A DNA stretch of 16,092 nucleotides from contig UQNP01000031.1 of NCBI GenBank assembly GCA_900542385.1, positions 1 to 16,092 of the forward strand, in the 5' to 3' direction. Positions 1 to 8,078 of this stretch are shown here, piece by piece. Source of the DNA: an uncultured Eubacterium sp. Lineage in GTDB: Bacteria > Bacillota > Clostridia > Peptostreptococcales > Anaerovoracaceae. The notes below the pieces were generated by a model. That model saw only the letters and a program-made list of their open reading frames with translations. It ran no database searches and had not been told where the DNA came from. Every line of letters begins with the position of its first letter. Within the stretch, counting starts at the first letter, position 1. Made by a program: the position numbers and the translations under genes.

Positions 1-168
1 TTGATGATGACGGAGAAACCGTCTCTTGAAACTGCTTTAGTGGTATATACGGCTGCTGTACCCTTCAATATAGTACATGCTGCGGCCACCATGATATTTA
101 TTTTACTGCTTGCTGTACCTGTGACGGAAAAGATCGCAAGGGCAAGAAAAAAATATGGAGAGGTTTAG
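1..168 (+). CDS. C-terminal fragment of a membrane protein, probably an ECF transporter S component
   Basis: An open frame runs in from the left edge and stops at TAG 166-168, leaving 55 residues. It holds a hydrophobic stretch with the pattern YTAAVPFNIVHAAATM, then about 15 hydrophobic residues, then a basic tail ending RARKKYGEV. A Pro-Phe-x-x-x-His motif before the last membrane helix and a basic KYG-type tail are what I recall of substrate-specific (S) components of energy-coupling-factor transporters. Such subunits bind a vitamin or metal in the membrane and work with an EcfT/EcfA module. The substrate cannot be read from this fragment. The next gene starts 4 bases after the stop and its ribosome site lies inside this frame, so the two are almost certainly co-transcribed. 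That neighbour has a transcobalamin-like domain, which makes a corrinoid-type ligand plausible. The family call is moderate because only the tail is visible. Confidence 0.55.
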   Translation: MMMTEKPSLETALVVYTAAVPFNIVHAAATMIFILLLAVPVTEKIARARKKYGEV

Positions 169-172
169 GTAT

Positions 173-2407
173 ATGAAGAAGAAATTAAAAAGATGGCTGT
201 CCGCAGCGGCAGCGTTTGTGATCGCCGCAGGGGTTTTCACCTTTAACGGCGCAGATATGGTAAGTGCAGCAGAGTCTGCCGCTGGCGGTACAGTGAAAGT
301 CACCATGAGCTTTGACTGCAGCTCCATCGGGACTGAAGAAGCTTTGAAAGAACTTACCTTTGATGCGGATATGGAGGACATAACCGTCGAGATGCCGAAG
401 AACAGCACAGTATACGATGCTGTACTGAAAGCGGAAGAAGAGCATGGAGATGTTATAGAGGCGGATGAAACAAGCAAATATATATCCAAGATATACGGAC
501 TTGGCAATGCTCTTGAAGGAGTCGGCGAGCTCCTGGGATTTGAAGATATCCCCACATCACCGTATAACTATACCTGGGCAGGCTGGATATACTCGGTGGA
601 CGGTGAAACAGCAGGCGTAGGAGCTGCCGATTATAAGCTTGATAAAGACGCAGAAATAAATTTCAGATATCAGCTGGCGTATAAGGACGGTGGTGCATAC
701 GACTGGGATTTTGTAGATGCTTACAATGATGTGAAAGAGAATATAGAAAAAGCGGAAAGCCTTGATGCGAAAGATTTTACGGAAGCCCAGCGAAAAGCTC
801 TCGATAAAGCGATTGCCGATGCGAAAAAAATCAAATCGCAGATAGACGATGAGTCCGGAGGATTGTGGGCATTGTATTTCCAGGATAAGGGAACGGGTTT
901 ATGGGGACCGGGAAGTCCCACGGAAAGCCTGCAGAATACGGCTAAATCTTTATCTTCCGCGATAAACGGGGATATCGCGCCTGAGAGCATCGAGGTCGAA
1001 GATATTGGAAATGTATACGTAGGAAAGAAGACTAAGATAAATTACAGAGTCATGCCTGAGGGTGCATCTCAGGAAGTCACATATGAAGTAACGCCGATAT
1101 CGGGTGAAATAGAAGCGGGCGACGGGTATGTGACAGGGAAAAAGGCAGGACTTGTTCTTTTGCAGATATATTCAAAGGAAAATCCTGCTGCAGTCAATAA
1201 ATCCATCACGATAAATGTAAAAGAACTGCCGCAGAACGTCAAAGATGCGGATAAGATTTTTGAAGAGACTGCTTCGTACATAAGCTCTGTGCTCGAGCCG
1301 GAATACGATGACTGGATGGTCATGGGGCTTGCCAGAAGCGGTAAACTGACGGATGAGCAGAAGAAAGAGTATTACAGCAGAGTTGTAAATTACCTCGATT
1401 CTGAAGAGAGGCTGTATGCAACGGATTATGCCAGAACGATAATCGGGCTGACTTCTGCCGGATGGGATGTGACGGACGTAAACGGAGAAAATCTCCTTGA
1501 GCATTTGAGCGATCTCGACTTTGCAACCCAGTCAGGCGTAAATGCGGCGGCATATACGCTGATAGCGTACGATTCTCACGATTACGATATACCTGAGCTT
1601 GAGAGCGGCGATACGAACAAGAAAAGCTCAAAACAGACTACAAGGCAAGCGCTCGTATCCTATCTCCTTGACGCGGAAATAACCGATGAAGACGGGAATA
1701 AATCGGGAGGATGGAATTACGACACTGCTTCAAAGGAAGCCGATGTGGACATGAGTGCTATGGTGCTTCAGGCGCTGGCGCCTTATTATGACAGCAGCAG
1801 CGATGTGAAAGCAGCGTGTGACAGGACTCTTGAAAGACTTTCCGGCATCCAGAAAGAAAGCGGAGCTTTCGAATCATGGGGAAGCGAAAATGCTTCATCC
1901 ACAGCAGAGGTGATAGTTGCACTTACAGCTCTCGGTGTTGACGTTGACGGCGATCAGAGATTTAAAAAGAACGGAAATTCCGTAATAGACGGAATGAATT
2001 CTCTGGCGGCTGAAGGAGGCGGATACCGCTACGGCGATGACCCTGCGCCGAATTCATATGCGACGAAACAGGGATATTACGGTATGGCCGCATACTACAG
2101 GTTTTTAAGCGGTGAAAATTCACTTTACGATATGACTGATGTCAGGATATCCGAAAATCCTCAGATCGGAGGCGGAAACAACGGTTCTGATACGGGAGAT
2201 CAGTCAGGATCAGAGGGCAGCGGAAATGATTTGGGCAACAGCAATACAGATGTGACCAACGGCGTCGGCAATGCCGATAAAGTAACAGGCACTGAGACTG
2301 GAGATGATTTCAATATAGCAGTTATTGCGGCTGTAGCAATAGCGGCGCTGATGGCAGCGTTGGTGCTGTTGGTGATATGGCGTAGGAAAGACAGTAAAAG
2401 TATTTAG
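173..2407 (+). CDS. Secreted, membrane-anchored DUF4430 / Ig-like / alpha-alpha-toroid surface protein
   Basis: The protein has 744 residues from ATG 173, which sits 9 bases after GGAGAGG (157-163). The upstream ATG at 155 lacks such a site and lies inside the previous gene. Order: signal peptide (1 to about 33, KKKLKR then a hydrophobic core); DUF4430 domain (about 39-172, with TVYDAVLKAEEEHG and TWAGWIYSVDG); a charged helical FIVAR-like stretch (about 182-265); a Big_2-like Ig domain (about 268-352); a prenyltransferase/terpenoid-cyclase-like alpha/alpha toroid (about 360-650, repeats with DWMVMGLARSGK, GGWNYD and STAEVIVALTALG); a Gly/Asn/Ser/Asp-rich linker (660-710); a membrane helix (about 713-735) and a stop-transfer RRK. 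No LPXTG motif is seen. DUF4430 is related to the beta domain of transcobalamin and intrinsic factor, whose other domain is also an alpha/alpha barrel. I infer surface ligand binding, perhaps corrinoids, for the adjoining transporter. The ligand is unproven. Confidence 0.8.
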   Translation: MKKKLKRWLSAAAAFVIAAGVFTFNGADMVSAAESAAGGTVKVTMSFDCSSIGTEEALKELTFDADMEDITVEMPKNSTVYDAVLKAEEEHGDVIEADETSKYISKIYGLGNALEGVGELLGFEDIPTSPYNYTWAGWIYSVDGETAGVGAADYKLDKDAEINFRYQLAYKDGGAYDWDFVDAYNDVKENIEKAESLDAKDFTEAQRKALDKAIADAKKIKSQIDDESGGLWALYFQDKGTGLWGPGSPTESLQNTAKSLSSAINGDIAPESIEVEDIGNVYVGKKTKINYRVMPEGASQEVTYEVTPISGEIEAGDGYVTGKKAGLVLLQIYSKENPAAVNKSITINVKELPQNVKDADKIFEETASYISSVLEPEYDDWMVMGLARSGKLTDEQKKEYYSRVVNYLDSEERLYATDYARTIIGLTSAGWDVTDVNGENLLEHLSDLDFATQSGVNAAAYTLIAYDSHDYDIPELESGDTNKKSSKQTTRQALVSYLLDAEITDEDGNKSGGWNYDTASKEADVDMSAMVLQALAPYYDSSSDVKAACDRTLERLSGIQKESGAFESWGSENASSTAEVIVALTALGVDVDGDQRFKKNGNSVIDGMNSLAAEGGGYRYGDDPAPNSYATKQGYYGMAAYYRFLSGENSLYDMTDVRISENPQIGGGNNGSDTGDQSGSEGSGNDLGNSNTDVTNGVGNADKVTGTETGDDFNIAVIAAVAIAALMAALVLLVIWRRKDSKSI

Positions 2408-2436
2408 TTGACACTAACTCAAGCCCATGATATACT
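2408..2436 (+). promoter_or_regulatory. Near-consensus sigma-A promoter of the 26-codon gene
   Basis: TTGACA (2408-2413) is followed by a 17-bp spacer and TATACT (2431-2436), which is 11 of 12 consensus bases at ideal spacing. The -35 box begins at the base after the stop codon of the surface-protein gene. Transcription would start near 2442-2444, right at the AAAGGAGG ribosome site (2444-2451), so the 5' leader would be only about 20 bases. Confidence 0.8.
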
Positions 2437-2461
2437 TTTCGCTAAAGGAGGCGATACAGCT

Positions 2462-2542
2462 ATGAAAAATCATAAGTTTTGGGCATGGGCCACAGTTGCA
2501 TGTTTTGTTATGACTATGTACACGGGGTATAAACATAAATAG
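2462..2542 (+). CDS. 26-residue single-pass membrane microprotein, function unknown
   Basis: ATG 2462 is 10 bases after AAAGGAGG (2444-2451) and the frame ends at TAG 2540-2542. It encodes 26 residues: a basic start MKNHK, a hydrophobic core FWAWATVACFVMTMY rich in aromatics, and a basic end TGYKHK. The layout fits a single membrane helix with charged ends; with positive charge at both ends the orientation is unclear. It has its own near-consensus promoter and is closed by a hairpin terminator 26 bases after the stop, so it forms a minimal one-gene transcription unit. The strong promoter, strong ribosome site and clean frame argue that it is real despite its size. I do not recognise a function. 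It could be a small accessory subunit or regulator of a membrane complex, such as the transporter upstream, but nothing here proves that. Confidence 0.72.
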   Translation: MKNHKFWAWATVACFVMTMYTGYKHK

Positions 2543-2567
2543 AGAATATTTTATTTGAAGTGTAAAG

Positions 2568-2612
2568 AAAGGGCTGAAGCATCAGTAAATATATGATGTA
2601 TCAGCCCTTTTT
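2568..2612 (+). terminator. Intrinsic terminator between converging units
   Basis: AAAGGGCTGA (2568-2577) pairs with TCAGCCCTTT (2601-2610), and CATCA (2580-2584) pairs with TGATG (2594-2598) to lengthen the stem. A run of five T (2608-2612) follows on the plus strand. On the minus strand the hairpin is followed by TTTCTTT, so it may also end the hyp operon, whose last gene stops at 2643. Confidence 0.85.
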
Positions 2613-2642
2613 CAGTATCAGCATTATCATCAGCCGGTATTA

Positions 2643-3671
2643 TCAGCATATCCTTGGAAGCTGCTGTCCGGTCAGCTTCGGAAGTATTCGGTGTCCGCCG
2701 ATGGATGTTTTAAGCAGGACCTCTCCGGGCATATCCTGTGTGACTGTACCGATCACAGCAGCGTCTTTTCCCTCGGGAAGCGCTTTCATAGCAGCGAGTA
2801 TGTCATTGGATTTATCGGTATCGCATATTATCAGCATACGGCCTTCGCATGCGCAGTACAATGCGTCAAGTCCAAGCATATCACATGCTGCTTCCACAGC
2901 GGGATCCACCGGGATCTGGTTTTGTAAAAGCTCGATGGAGAAGGGCATTCCTTCGGTGAATTCATTCAGAGTAGTGGCTATTCCGCCTCGTGTAGGATCG
3001 CGCAGCACGCGTATTGCGCTGGGTGCGGCGTCGAGGACAGCAGCTGAAATACGGTGAAGAGGCGCACAGTCAGAGATGAGAGGACTGTCCTCTGCAAGAA
3101 GTCCGTTCCTGCTCATCATGACAGCAGCTCCGTGACATCCGGCGCTGCCACTGAGTATCACTGCATCCCCGGGCTTTATGCCATCCTTTCCTGGCATAGC
3201 TGCGCGGAGGAAACCTATGCCGGCGGTGTTGATGTATATACCGTCGCCTTTACCGGACTCAACCACTTTTGTATCACCTGTTACGATGGATACGCCGCAT
3301 TTTTTTGCTTCTGCGGCGATGGAAGATACTATCTGCTCAAGATCGGAAAATAAAAAGCCTTCTTCGATTATGAATGAAAGACTCAGATATTTGGGGATTC
3401 CTCCTGCCATACACAGATCGTTTACGGTTCCGCATACTGAAAGCTTTCCTATATCGCCTCCGGGGAATTTCCACGGGGTGACGACAAAGCTGTCAGTTGA
3501 GAAAACGAGTTTGCCGTCAGCTCTCTCAGGACCTGACAGCACAGCGCCGTCTCCGAGGGCGGAAAGCTCCGGGCTGCTGAATGCAGGAAGAAGCAAGGTT
3601 TCTATGAGTTCGGAAGTTTTAAGCCCTCCGCTTCCGTAATCAAGCGTGATTTTATCGTTCATGATTGCCAT
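2643..3671 (-). CDS. hypE: Hydrogenase maturation protein HypE (thiocarbamate dehydratase)
   Basis: 342 residues, the usual HypE length (about 330-345), of the PurM/AIR-synthase-like fold. HypE takes a carbamoyl group from HypF on its C-terminal cysteine and dehydrates it with ATP to a thiocyanate, the source of the two CN ligands of the [NiFe] active-site iron. Visible marks are the N-terminal DYGSGG loop (residues 11-16), FSTDSFVVTPWKFPGGDIG, the ATP-site stretch CGTVNDLCMAGG, the later DPTRGGIATTLNE, and the diagnostic C-terminal PRIC (339-342) ending exactly on the acceptor Cys342. It is the last gene of the hypABFCDE operon, 55 bases after hypD, the widest gap in that operon. An AAAGG lies 4 bases before the chosen ATG. 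A second ATG at codon 4 is possible but further from any ribosome site. Confidence 0.95.
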   Translation of the reverse strand: MAIMNDKITLDYGSGGLKTSELIETLLLPAFSSPELSALGDGAVLSGPERADGKLVFSTDSFVVTPWKFPGGDIGKLSVCGTVNDLCMAGGIPKYLSLSFIIEEGFLFSDLEQIVSSIAAEAKKCGVSIVTGDTKVVESGKGDGIYINTAGIGFLRAAMPGKDGIKPGDAVILSGSAGCHGAAVMMSRNGLLAEDSPLISDCAPLHRISAAVLDAAPSAIRVLRDPTRGGIATTLNEFTEGMPFSIELLQNQIPVDPAVEAACDMLGLDALYCACEGRMLIICDTDKSNDILAAMKALPEGKDAAVIGTVTQDMPGEVLLKTSIGGHRILPKLTGQQLPRIC

Positions 3672-3726
3672 ACTACCTTTCTTTAGTTTAGGTTATCTGA
3701 TGCCGCATACCGCAAAAAGATATGAT

Positions 3727-4824
3727 TCAGTGATTTCCGTACTGGTAAGCTGCGGCGCAGGCGCCTTCGCCGGAAACCATACATGGACCCACAGGATTTT
3801 CAGGGGTGCAGGATCTTCCGAAGAGAGTACATTTTGCGGGAGCTGATATACCTCTGATGATTTCGGCACAAAGGCATCCCGGTATTTCTTTTTCCTCAGG
3901 AGGAACGATAGAAAATTTTTTGACTGCATCCCATCTGCTGTATTCTTCCTTTATATCATAACCGCTGTTCCCTATTTTTCCGAGACCGCGCCAGTCGGAT
4001 ACAGCGCCGGTGAAAACGGAATCAATGAGTTTAAGCGCAGCAGGATTTCCCTGCGGGCGTACTAAACGTGTGTATTCGTTTATGAGTTCGGCCTTTTCTG
4101 ATGCGAGCATTCTTGTCAGTTCAAGAACAGATCCGAGGAGATCTGCGGCATCGAATCCGCTGACCACAGCAGGAAGTCCGTATTCATCAGGAAGAAAAGA
4201 AAAGTATTCAGATCCGGTTATGGCGGCCACGTGACCGGGGCATATAAATCCGTCTACGGCAAAATCCGGAGCTTCAATAAGAGCTCGAAGTGCAGGCTCG
4301 GTTTTTTTGAGCATACACAGCACAGAAAAATTATTCGTATTTTTTTCAGCGGCATCAAGTATGCAGGCTGCTGTGCCGGGCGCCGTAGTTTCAAATCCTA
4401 CGCCGAGGAATACGATCTCAAGATCAGGGTTGTCGTATGCGAGTTTCAGCGCGTCGATTGGTGAATAGACCGATTCCACTTTTGCTCCCAGAGATTTGCG
4501 TGTCAGCAGATTATCGCCGTGTTTTGATCCGGGCACTCTCAGCAGGTCTCCGTAACTTGCTATGAGGATATTGTCCCGCTGTGACAGCTTGAGGATAGAG
4601 TCTATCATGCCGGCGGGAGTTACACATACGGGACATCCGGGGCCTGAAAGGAGCTTTACCGATGGCGGCAGTACGCTCTTAAGACCGCTTCGTGCAATGG
4701 CCATGGTATGAGTGCCGCATATTTCCATGATACGTATTTCTCCGGTTTTCGGAGCATATTTTTCTATTTTTTCGAGAATTTCAGGCGCATCCTTTGGATT
4801 TTTGAATTCATTTTCAAAGAGCAT
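3727..4824 (-). CDS. hypD: Hydrogenase maturation protein HypD (Fe-S scaffold for Fe(CN)2CO)
   Basis: 365 residues, typical for HypD. With HypC it forms the scaffold on which the Fe(CN)2CO unit of the [NiFe] centre is built, and it carries a [4Fe-4S] cluster plus redox-active thiols. Family motifs are present: MEICGTHTMA (Cys36, His39), SGPGCPVCVTP (Cys64, Cys67), and GVGFETTAPGTA. A C-terminal cysteine group (Cys317, 319, 332, 339, 348, 356) includes the expected cluster ligands. The start overlaps the end of hypC by 11 bases and has GGAGG 10 bases upstream, so translation is probably coupled, which suits two proteins that act as a complex. No missing key residue is seen. Confidence 0.96.
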   Translation of the reverse strand: MLFENEFKNPKDAPEILEKIEKYAPKTGEIRIMEICGTHTMAIARSGLKSVLPPSVKLLSGPGCPVCVTPAGMIDSILKLSQRDNILIASYGDLLRVPGSKHGDNLLTRKSLGAKVESVYSPIDALKLAYDNPDLEIVFLGVGFETTAPGTAACILDAAEKNTNNFSVLCMLKKTEPALRALIEAPDFAVDGFICPGHVAAITGSEYFSFLPDEYGLPAVVSGFDAADLLGSVLELTRMLASEKAELINEYTRLVRPQGNPAALKLIDSVFTGAVSDWRGLGKIGNSGYDIKEEYSRWDAVKKFSIVPPEEKEIPGCLCAEIIRGISAPAKCTLFGRSCTPENPVGPCMVSGEGACAAAYQYGNH

Positions 4825-5032
4825 TTTTTATTTCCTCCAGGAAACCCAGATTTTCTTCAGCTTCAGCTTCGGACATTTTTTCTATGGCGAATCCTGCGTG
4901 GACCATTACATAATCTCCGGGAGAAGCGTTTTCAATGAAATCTGTACGGATGGACTGTGTAAGACCTCCGGCTTCACATACCGCTGTATTTCCCTCTATG
5001 GTCTTTATTTTCATTGGCATTGCTAAACACAT
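4814..5032 (-). CDS. hypC: Hydrogenase maturation chaperone HypC
   Basis: 72 residues of the HypC/HybG/HupF family. It begins MCLAMPMKI; after removal of Met1 the essential Cys2 becomes N-terminal and binds the iron unit and the large-subunit cysteine. The central VCEAGGLTQSIRTDF and PGDYVMVHAGFAIEKM segments match the family, and the C-terminus is an acidic helix. HypC pairs with HypD for Fe(CN)2CO assembly and then delivers it to the hydrogenase large subunit, here presumably EchE. The start overlaps the end of hypF by 10 bases, with AAGGAG 9 bases upstream inside hypF. The end overlaps hypD by 11 bases. Confidence 0.96.
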   Translation of the reverse strand: MCLAMPMKIKTIEGNTAVCEAGGLTQSIRTDFIENASPGDYVMVHAGFAIEKMSEAEAEENLGFLEEIKNAL

Positions 5033-7386
5033 ATTAGATCACTCCTTTTTTTTTGAGCTACAGCGAGCTGCCCGAGACATATTCCTTCATCACCGGGTGA
5101 TACTCGTCTGTGAGTATATACTCTGAAACCGCTTTCTGTAAGAAGAGAAGTTATCCCTGATAAGAGAAAACGGTTTTGAAATACTCCGCCTGAAAGTACG
5201 ACGGGAAGCTGGTCCCTGTTCAGGAAGAGGCATTGTTTCAGTGCCATAAGGCATAAAGTTGACATGAACCTTCTTGCTGTTTCGCCTTCCGGTATGCCTT
5301 TTTTTATATCTTCTGCGATTTCGCGTATCATAGGTCTTGTGTCAAATATGCGCAGTGCGGTATCTTCTGTTTCTTCACTGTAAAAAGATATCGTGTATGA
5401 CATATTCTCCATCTGATGAAGAGATGCTTCCGGGGTTTCAGAAGGAGACATAGCTTCGAGAAGAGCAGCGCCTTCGCCTTCATAATTTATGGAAGCTCGT
5501 CTGAGCAGAAGGGAGGATATGCCGTCGAAAAGTCTGCCTATACTGGATGCCTTTGGAGTAATGTCTGAATCTGTAAGTATGCTGAGAGCTTTGAACCTTT
5601 CGTCATTCATAGGTATGAATGATCTTGCATCCATACCCGCATCTTTAAGAAGTGCAAAAGCTATTCGTTCTATTTCATATACTGCCCGGTCTCCTCCGGC
5701 AAGGCGTATGGGACGTATCGATCCGGTGCGCGTAAATTTTTCGAATCCGCCTGAAAGAAACTCGCCTCCCCATATGCTGCCGTCACTGCCGAGTCCGGTA
5801 CCGTCCCAGATTATGCCGAAACACTGTTCATCAAGGCCGTTGTCAGCCATACATGACGTCATGTGTGCCCAGTGATGCTGCACTGTGACTAAAGGGATAC
5901 CATGTTCAGAGGCTTGCTTTTTTGCATAACGGCTTGATATATAATCGGGATGTGTATCGCAGACAAAAACAGAAGGTTTGAGTTTGAACAGATCCGTATA
6001 TGTTTTCAGTGTCTGCGTATAATGCGAAGCCGTTTCGGCATTTTTGAGATCTCCTATATAGGGACTTATGAAAATCTCCTTTCCGCGCCCTAAGGCGAAA
6101 GATGCTTTTAACTCTGCGCCCATTGCAAATATCCCGTCTGCATCCGTAGCGATCTTTATGGGACGCGGCGCATATCCGCGGCTTTTACGCAGGAAGTACG
6201 GATTTCCCTGCCATTCCATGATCAGAGAATCATCGCATCTGTTTTGTATATCGCGGTCGTGGAGAAGAAATCCGTCCGCTACATTTTCAAATATTTGAAG
6301 CGCTTCATCGTTTTTCGTAAGCACAGGACATCCGGAAGGGTTGCCGCTGGTCATTACAACGGTATCCGGTCCATCGTACCTGCCGTCCAGAAGAAGCATG
6401 TGCAGAGGTGTATAAGGAAGCATCACGCCTATTCTCGGACTGAAGCTGAGCTGCGCAAAATTTTTCGTATCTATTTTTGCAAGAAGTATTATCGGACGTT
6501 CAGGACTCGTAAGCAGCCGTTCCTCTTTGCAGGTGATCCGGCATATTCTTTTTGCGGCTTCCAAAGAGAAGCACATTACAGCGAGAGGCTTTTCCGGGCG
6601 ATGTTTTCTTTCTCTGAGTCTTTTTACGGCATTTTCGTTGTATGCATCGCATGCAAGGTGGATACCTCCTATGCCTTTAACTGCCAGAATGCCTCCGGCG
6701 GACAGGAGTTCCTGTGATCTGCGGAAAGGATCATCCTGGCTTTCTGATGAAGATCCTGTATCTGATATGAAGGCATCGATTTCTTTTCCGTCTGTATAGA
6801 AAACGTGCGGTCCGCAGTTATCGCAGCAGTCAGGCTGAGCGTGATATCTGCGATCGTTTATGTCGTTATACTCCTTTTCACAGTCGCGGCACATGGGAAA
6901 TTGATCCATCACCGTCCGTGATCTGTCATAGGGAAGTGATTTTATTATCGTATAACGAGGTCCGCAGTTGGTACAATTTATAAAGGGGTACCTGTATCTG
7001 CGGTCTGAGGGATCATACAGCTCTTTAGCACAGTCGGGACATATGGAGATATCGGGAGATACGAGAGTATGTCCCTCGCCTGTACGGCTTTCTTTTATTA
7101 TGAATTTTTTATGCTGATTTGTCCGCATATCGTCAATAGACTGGCATGGGAACGTTTTGATATTTTCTATCAAAGCCAGAGGCGGAGGAGAATCGTTCAG
7201 CTCTTTTAAAAAAAGTTCTATTGTGGAGCGGTTCCCTTCAAGCTCTCCTTCGAGTCCCTCAGATGTATTGCGCACCCATCCTGCAATGCCGTGCTTTTCT
7301 GCAAGGCGATGGAGGAATGGTCTGAATCCCACACCCTGGACTATTCCGTCAACGGTAAGACGTATGCGCGTGATGTTTTCTTTCAT
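5023..7386 (-). CDS. hypF: Carbamoyltransferase HypF
   Basis: 787 residues, with the full set of HypF domains. An acylphosphatase domain (1 to about 95) has GIVQGVGFRPF with Arg22 and Asn40. A double zinc-finger region has CPDC at 116-119, CTNC at 138-141, CRDC at 166-169 and a last pair around 188-191. A YrdC-like ATP-binding domain (about 220-400) has KGIGGIHLACDA and KHRPEKPLAVM, followed by RGYAPRP. A Kae1/TobZ-like carbamoyltransferase domain (about 415-787) has HHWAH (504-508), DGTGLGSDGSIWGGEF and SGGVFQN from 732. HypF turns carbamoyl phosphate and ATP into carbamoyl-adenylate and carbamoylates HypE Cys342. There is no strong ribosome site before the ATG (only GAAAG), and hypB ends 24 bases upstream. 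The last codons contain a run of nine A. Confidence 0.96.
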   Translation of the reverse strand: MKENITRIRLTVDGIVQGVGFRPFLHRLAEKHGIAGWVRNTSEGLEGELEGNRSTIELFLKELNDSPPPLALIENIKTFPCQSIDDMRTNQHKKFIIKESRTGEGHTLVSPDISICPDCAKELYDPSDRRYRYPFINCTNCGPRYTIIKSLPYDRSRTVMDQFPMCRDCEKEYNDINDRRYHAQPDCCDNCGPHVFYTDGKEIDAFISDTGSSSESQDDPFRRSQELLSAGGILAVKGIGGIHLACDAYNENAVKRLRERKHRPEKPLAVMCFSLEAAKRICRITCKEERLLTSPERPIILLAKIDTKNFAQLSFSPRIGVMLPYTPLHMLLLDGRYDGPDTVVMTSGNPSGCPVLTKNDEALQIFENVADGFLLHDRDIQNRCDDSLIMEWQGNPYFLRKSRGYAPRPIKIATDADGIFAMGAELKASFALGRGKEIFISPYIGDLKNAETASHYTQTLKTYTDLFKLKPSVFVCDTHPDYISSRYAKKQASEHGIPLVTVQHHWAHMTSCMADNGLDEQCFGIIWDGTGLGSDGSIWGGEFLSGGFEKFTRTGSIRPIRLAGGDRAVYEIERIAFALLKDAGMDARSFIPMNDERFKALSILTDSDITPKASSIGRLFDGISSLLLRRASINYEGEGAALLEAMSPSETPEASLHQMENMSYTISFYSEETEDTALRIFDTRPMIREIAEDIKKGIPEGETARRFMSTLCLMALKQCLFLNRDQLPVVLSGGVFQNRFLLSGITSLLTESGFRVYTHRRVSPGDEGICLGQLAVAQKKRSDLICV

Positions 7387-7410
7387 AGCTTTCAGTTTTT
7401 GTTTTCCATT

Positions 7411-8073
7411 TTATTTTTCGTCAAATGAGTCTGAAATTTTCTGTGATATGAATTCGGCAAGCTCAGATATGCCCTCTTTGCTTCGGCTGCTTACGCAGAA
7501 CAGCGGAGCATCGGGATTGACGGTATGATAGTTTGAAACCACTCTCTCTTCGTTGAAATCGAAATGCGTAAGCATGTCGTATTTGTTCAGCACGAGACAG
7601 TCAGTATCTGTAAACATGAGCGGATATTTTTCCACTTTATCGTCTCCTTCAGGAATACTGAGAAGAGTTATCCTCAGTGTTTCTCCTATTCTGAATTCAG
7701 CAGGGCAGACGAGATTTCCTATGTTTTCAACGAATATGATATCAAGGTCATCCAGCGGAAGGTCGTTAATGATTTCACGGATACTCATGGCCTCGATATG
7801 GCATGCTCCGTCGGTGTTAAGCTGGACGGTAGGTATGCCAAGCTGGGCGATCCTTTCTGCATCGACCTGTCCTGCAATGTCGCCTTCGATAACTCCTATA
7901 CGCAGCTGCTCCCGTAAAGCTACTATCAGAGATGTTATGAGCGTAGTCTTGCCTGCTCCGGGGCTTCCCATTATATTTATGAGGCAGATTTTGTTTTCCT
8001 TAAGTCTGTCTTTTACTTCCTGGCTTACGTCTTCGTTCCAGTCCATTATCTGATGAAGTACTTTTATTTCCAT
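7411..8073 (-). CDS. hypB: Nickel-insertion GTPase HypB, form without the N-terminal nickel motif
   Basis: 220 residues of the SIMIBI-class GTPase HypB. It has the P-loop GSPGAGKTT (36-44), the switch segment IEGDIAGQVDAERI, the metal-site GACH (Cys91, His92) with Cys123 in ENIGNLVCPAEF, and NKYD (163-166). With HypA it inserts Ni into the large-subunit precursor after iron delivery, using GTP-driven dimerisation. It lacks the N-terminal CXXCGC nickel motif of the E. coli protein and has no histidine-rich stretch, so it should be a pure insertase rather than a nickel store. This short form is common outside the proteobacteria. It begins 5 bases after hypA; GGAGG lies 13 bases upstream, a long but usable spacing, and translation from hypA may reinitiate. 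Confidence 0.95.
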   Translation of the reverse strand: MEIKVLHQIMDWNEDVSQEVKDRLKENKICLINIMGSPGAGKTTLITSLIVALREQLRIGVIEGDIAGQVDAERIAQLGIPTVQLNTDGACHIEAMSIREIINDLPLDDLDIIFVENIGNLVCPAEFRIGETLRITLLSIPEGDDKVEKYPLMFTDTDCLVLNKYDMLTHFDFNEERVVSNYHTVNPDAPLFCVSSRSKEGISELAEFISQKISDSFDEK

Positions 8074-8078
8074 TGTAT

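Noticed and set aside
155..172. Start of the surface protein at ATG 155
   Set aside because: It has no ribosome site and would add MERFRY before a classical basic signal-peptide start. GGAGAGG at 157-163 serves ATG 173.
2593..3639. Plus-strand open frames opposite hypE
   Set aside because: They lie antisense to a clear HypE with all family motifs; the translations are low-complexity Ser/Ala/Pro-rich, with no supporting start signals.
3672..3726. Possible terminator or separate promoter in the 55-bp hypD-hypE gap
   Set aside because: No hairpin with a T-run and no good promoter boxes are visible on the minus strand, so hypE is taken as part of the same operon.
5046..5054. Run of nine A near the end of hypF (minus strand) as a programmed-frameshift or slippage site joining HypF to HypC
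   Set aside because: The hypC frame has a TGA just upstream of its ATG, so slippage could not produce a fusion; hypC also has its own AAGGAG site. Most likely a chance A-rich Lys/ribosome-site region.
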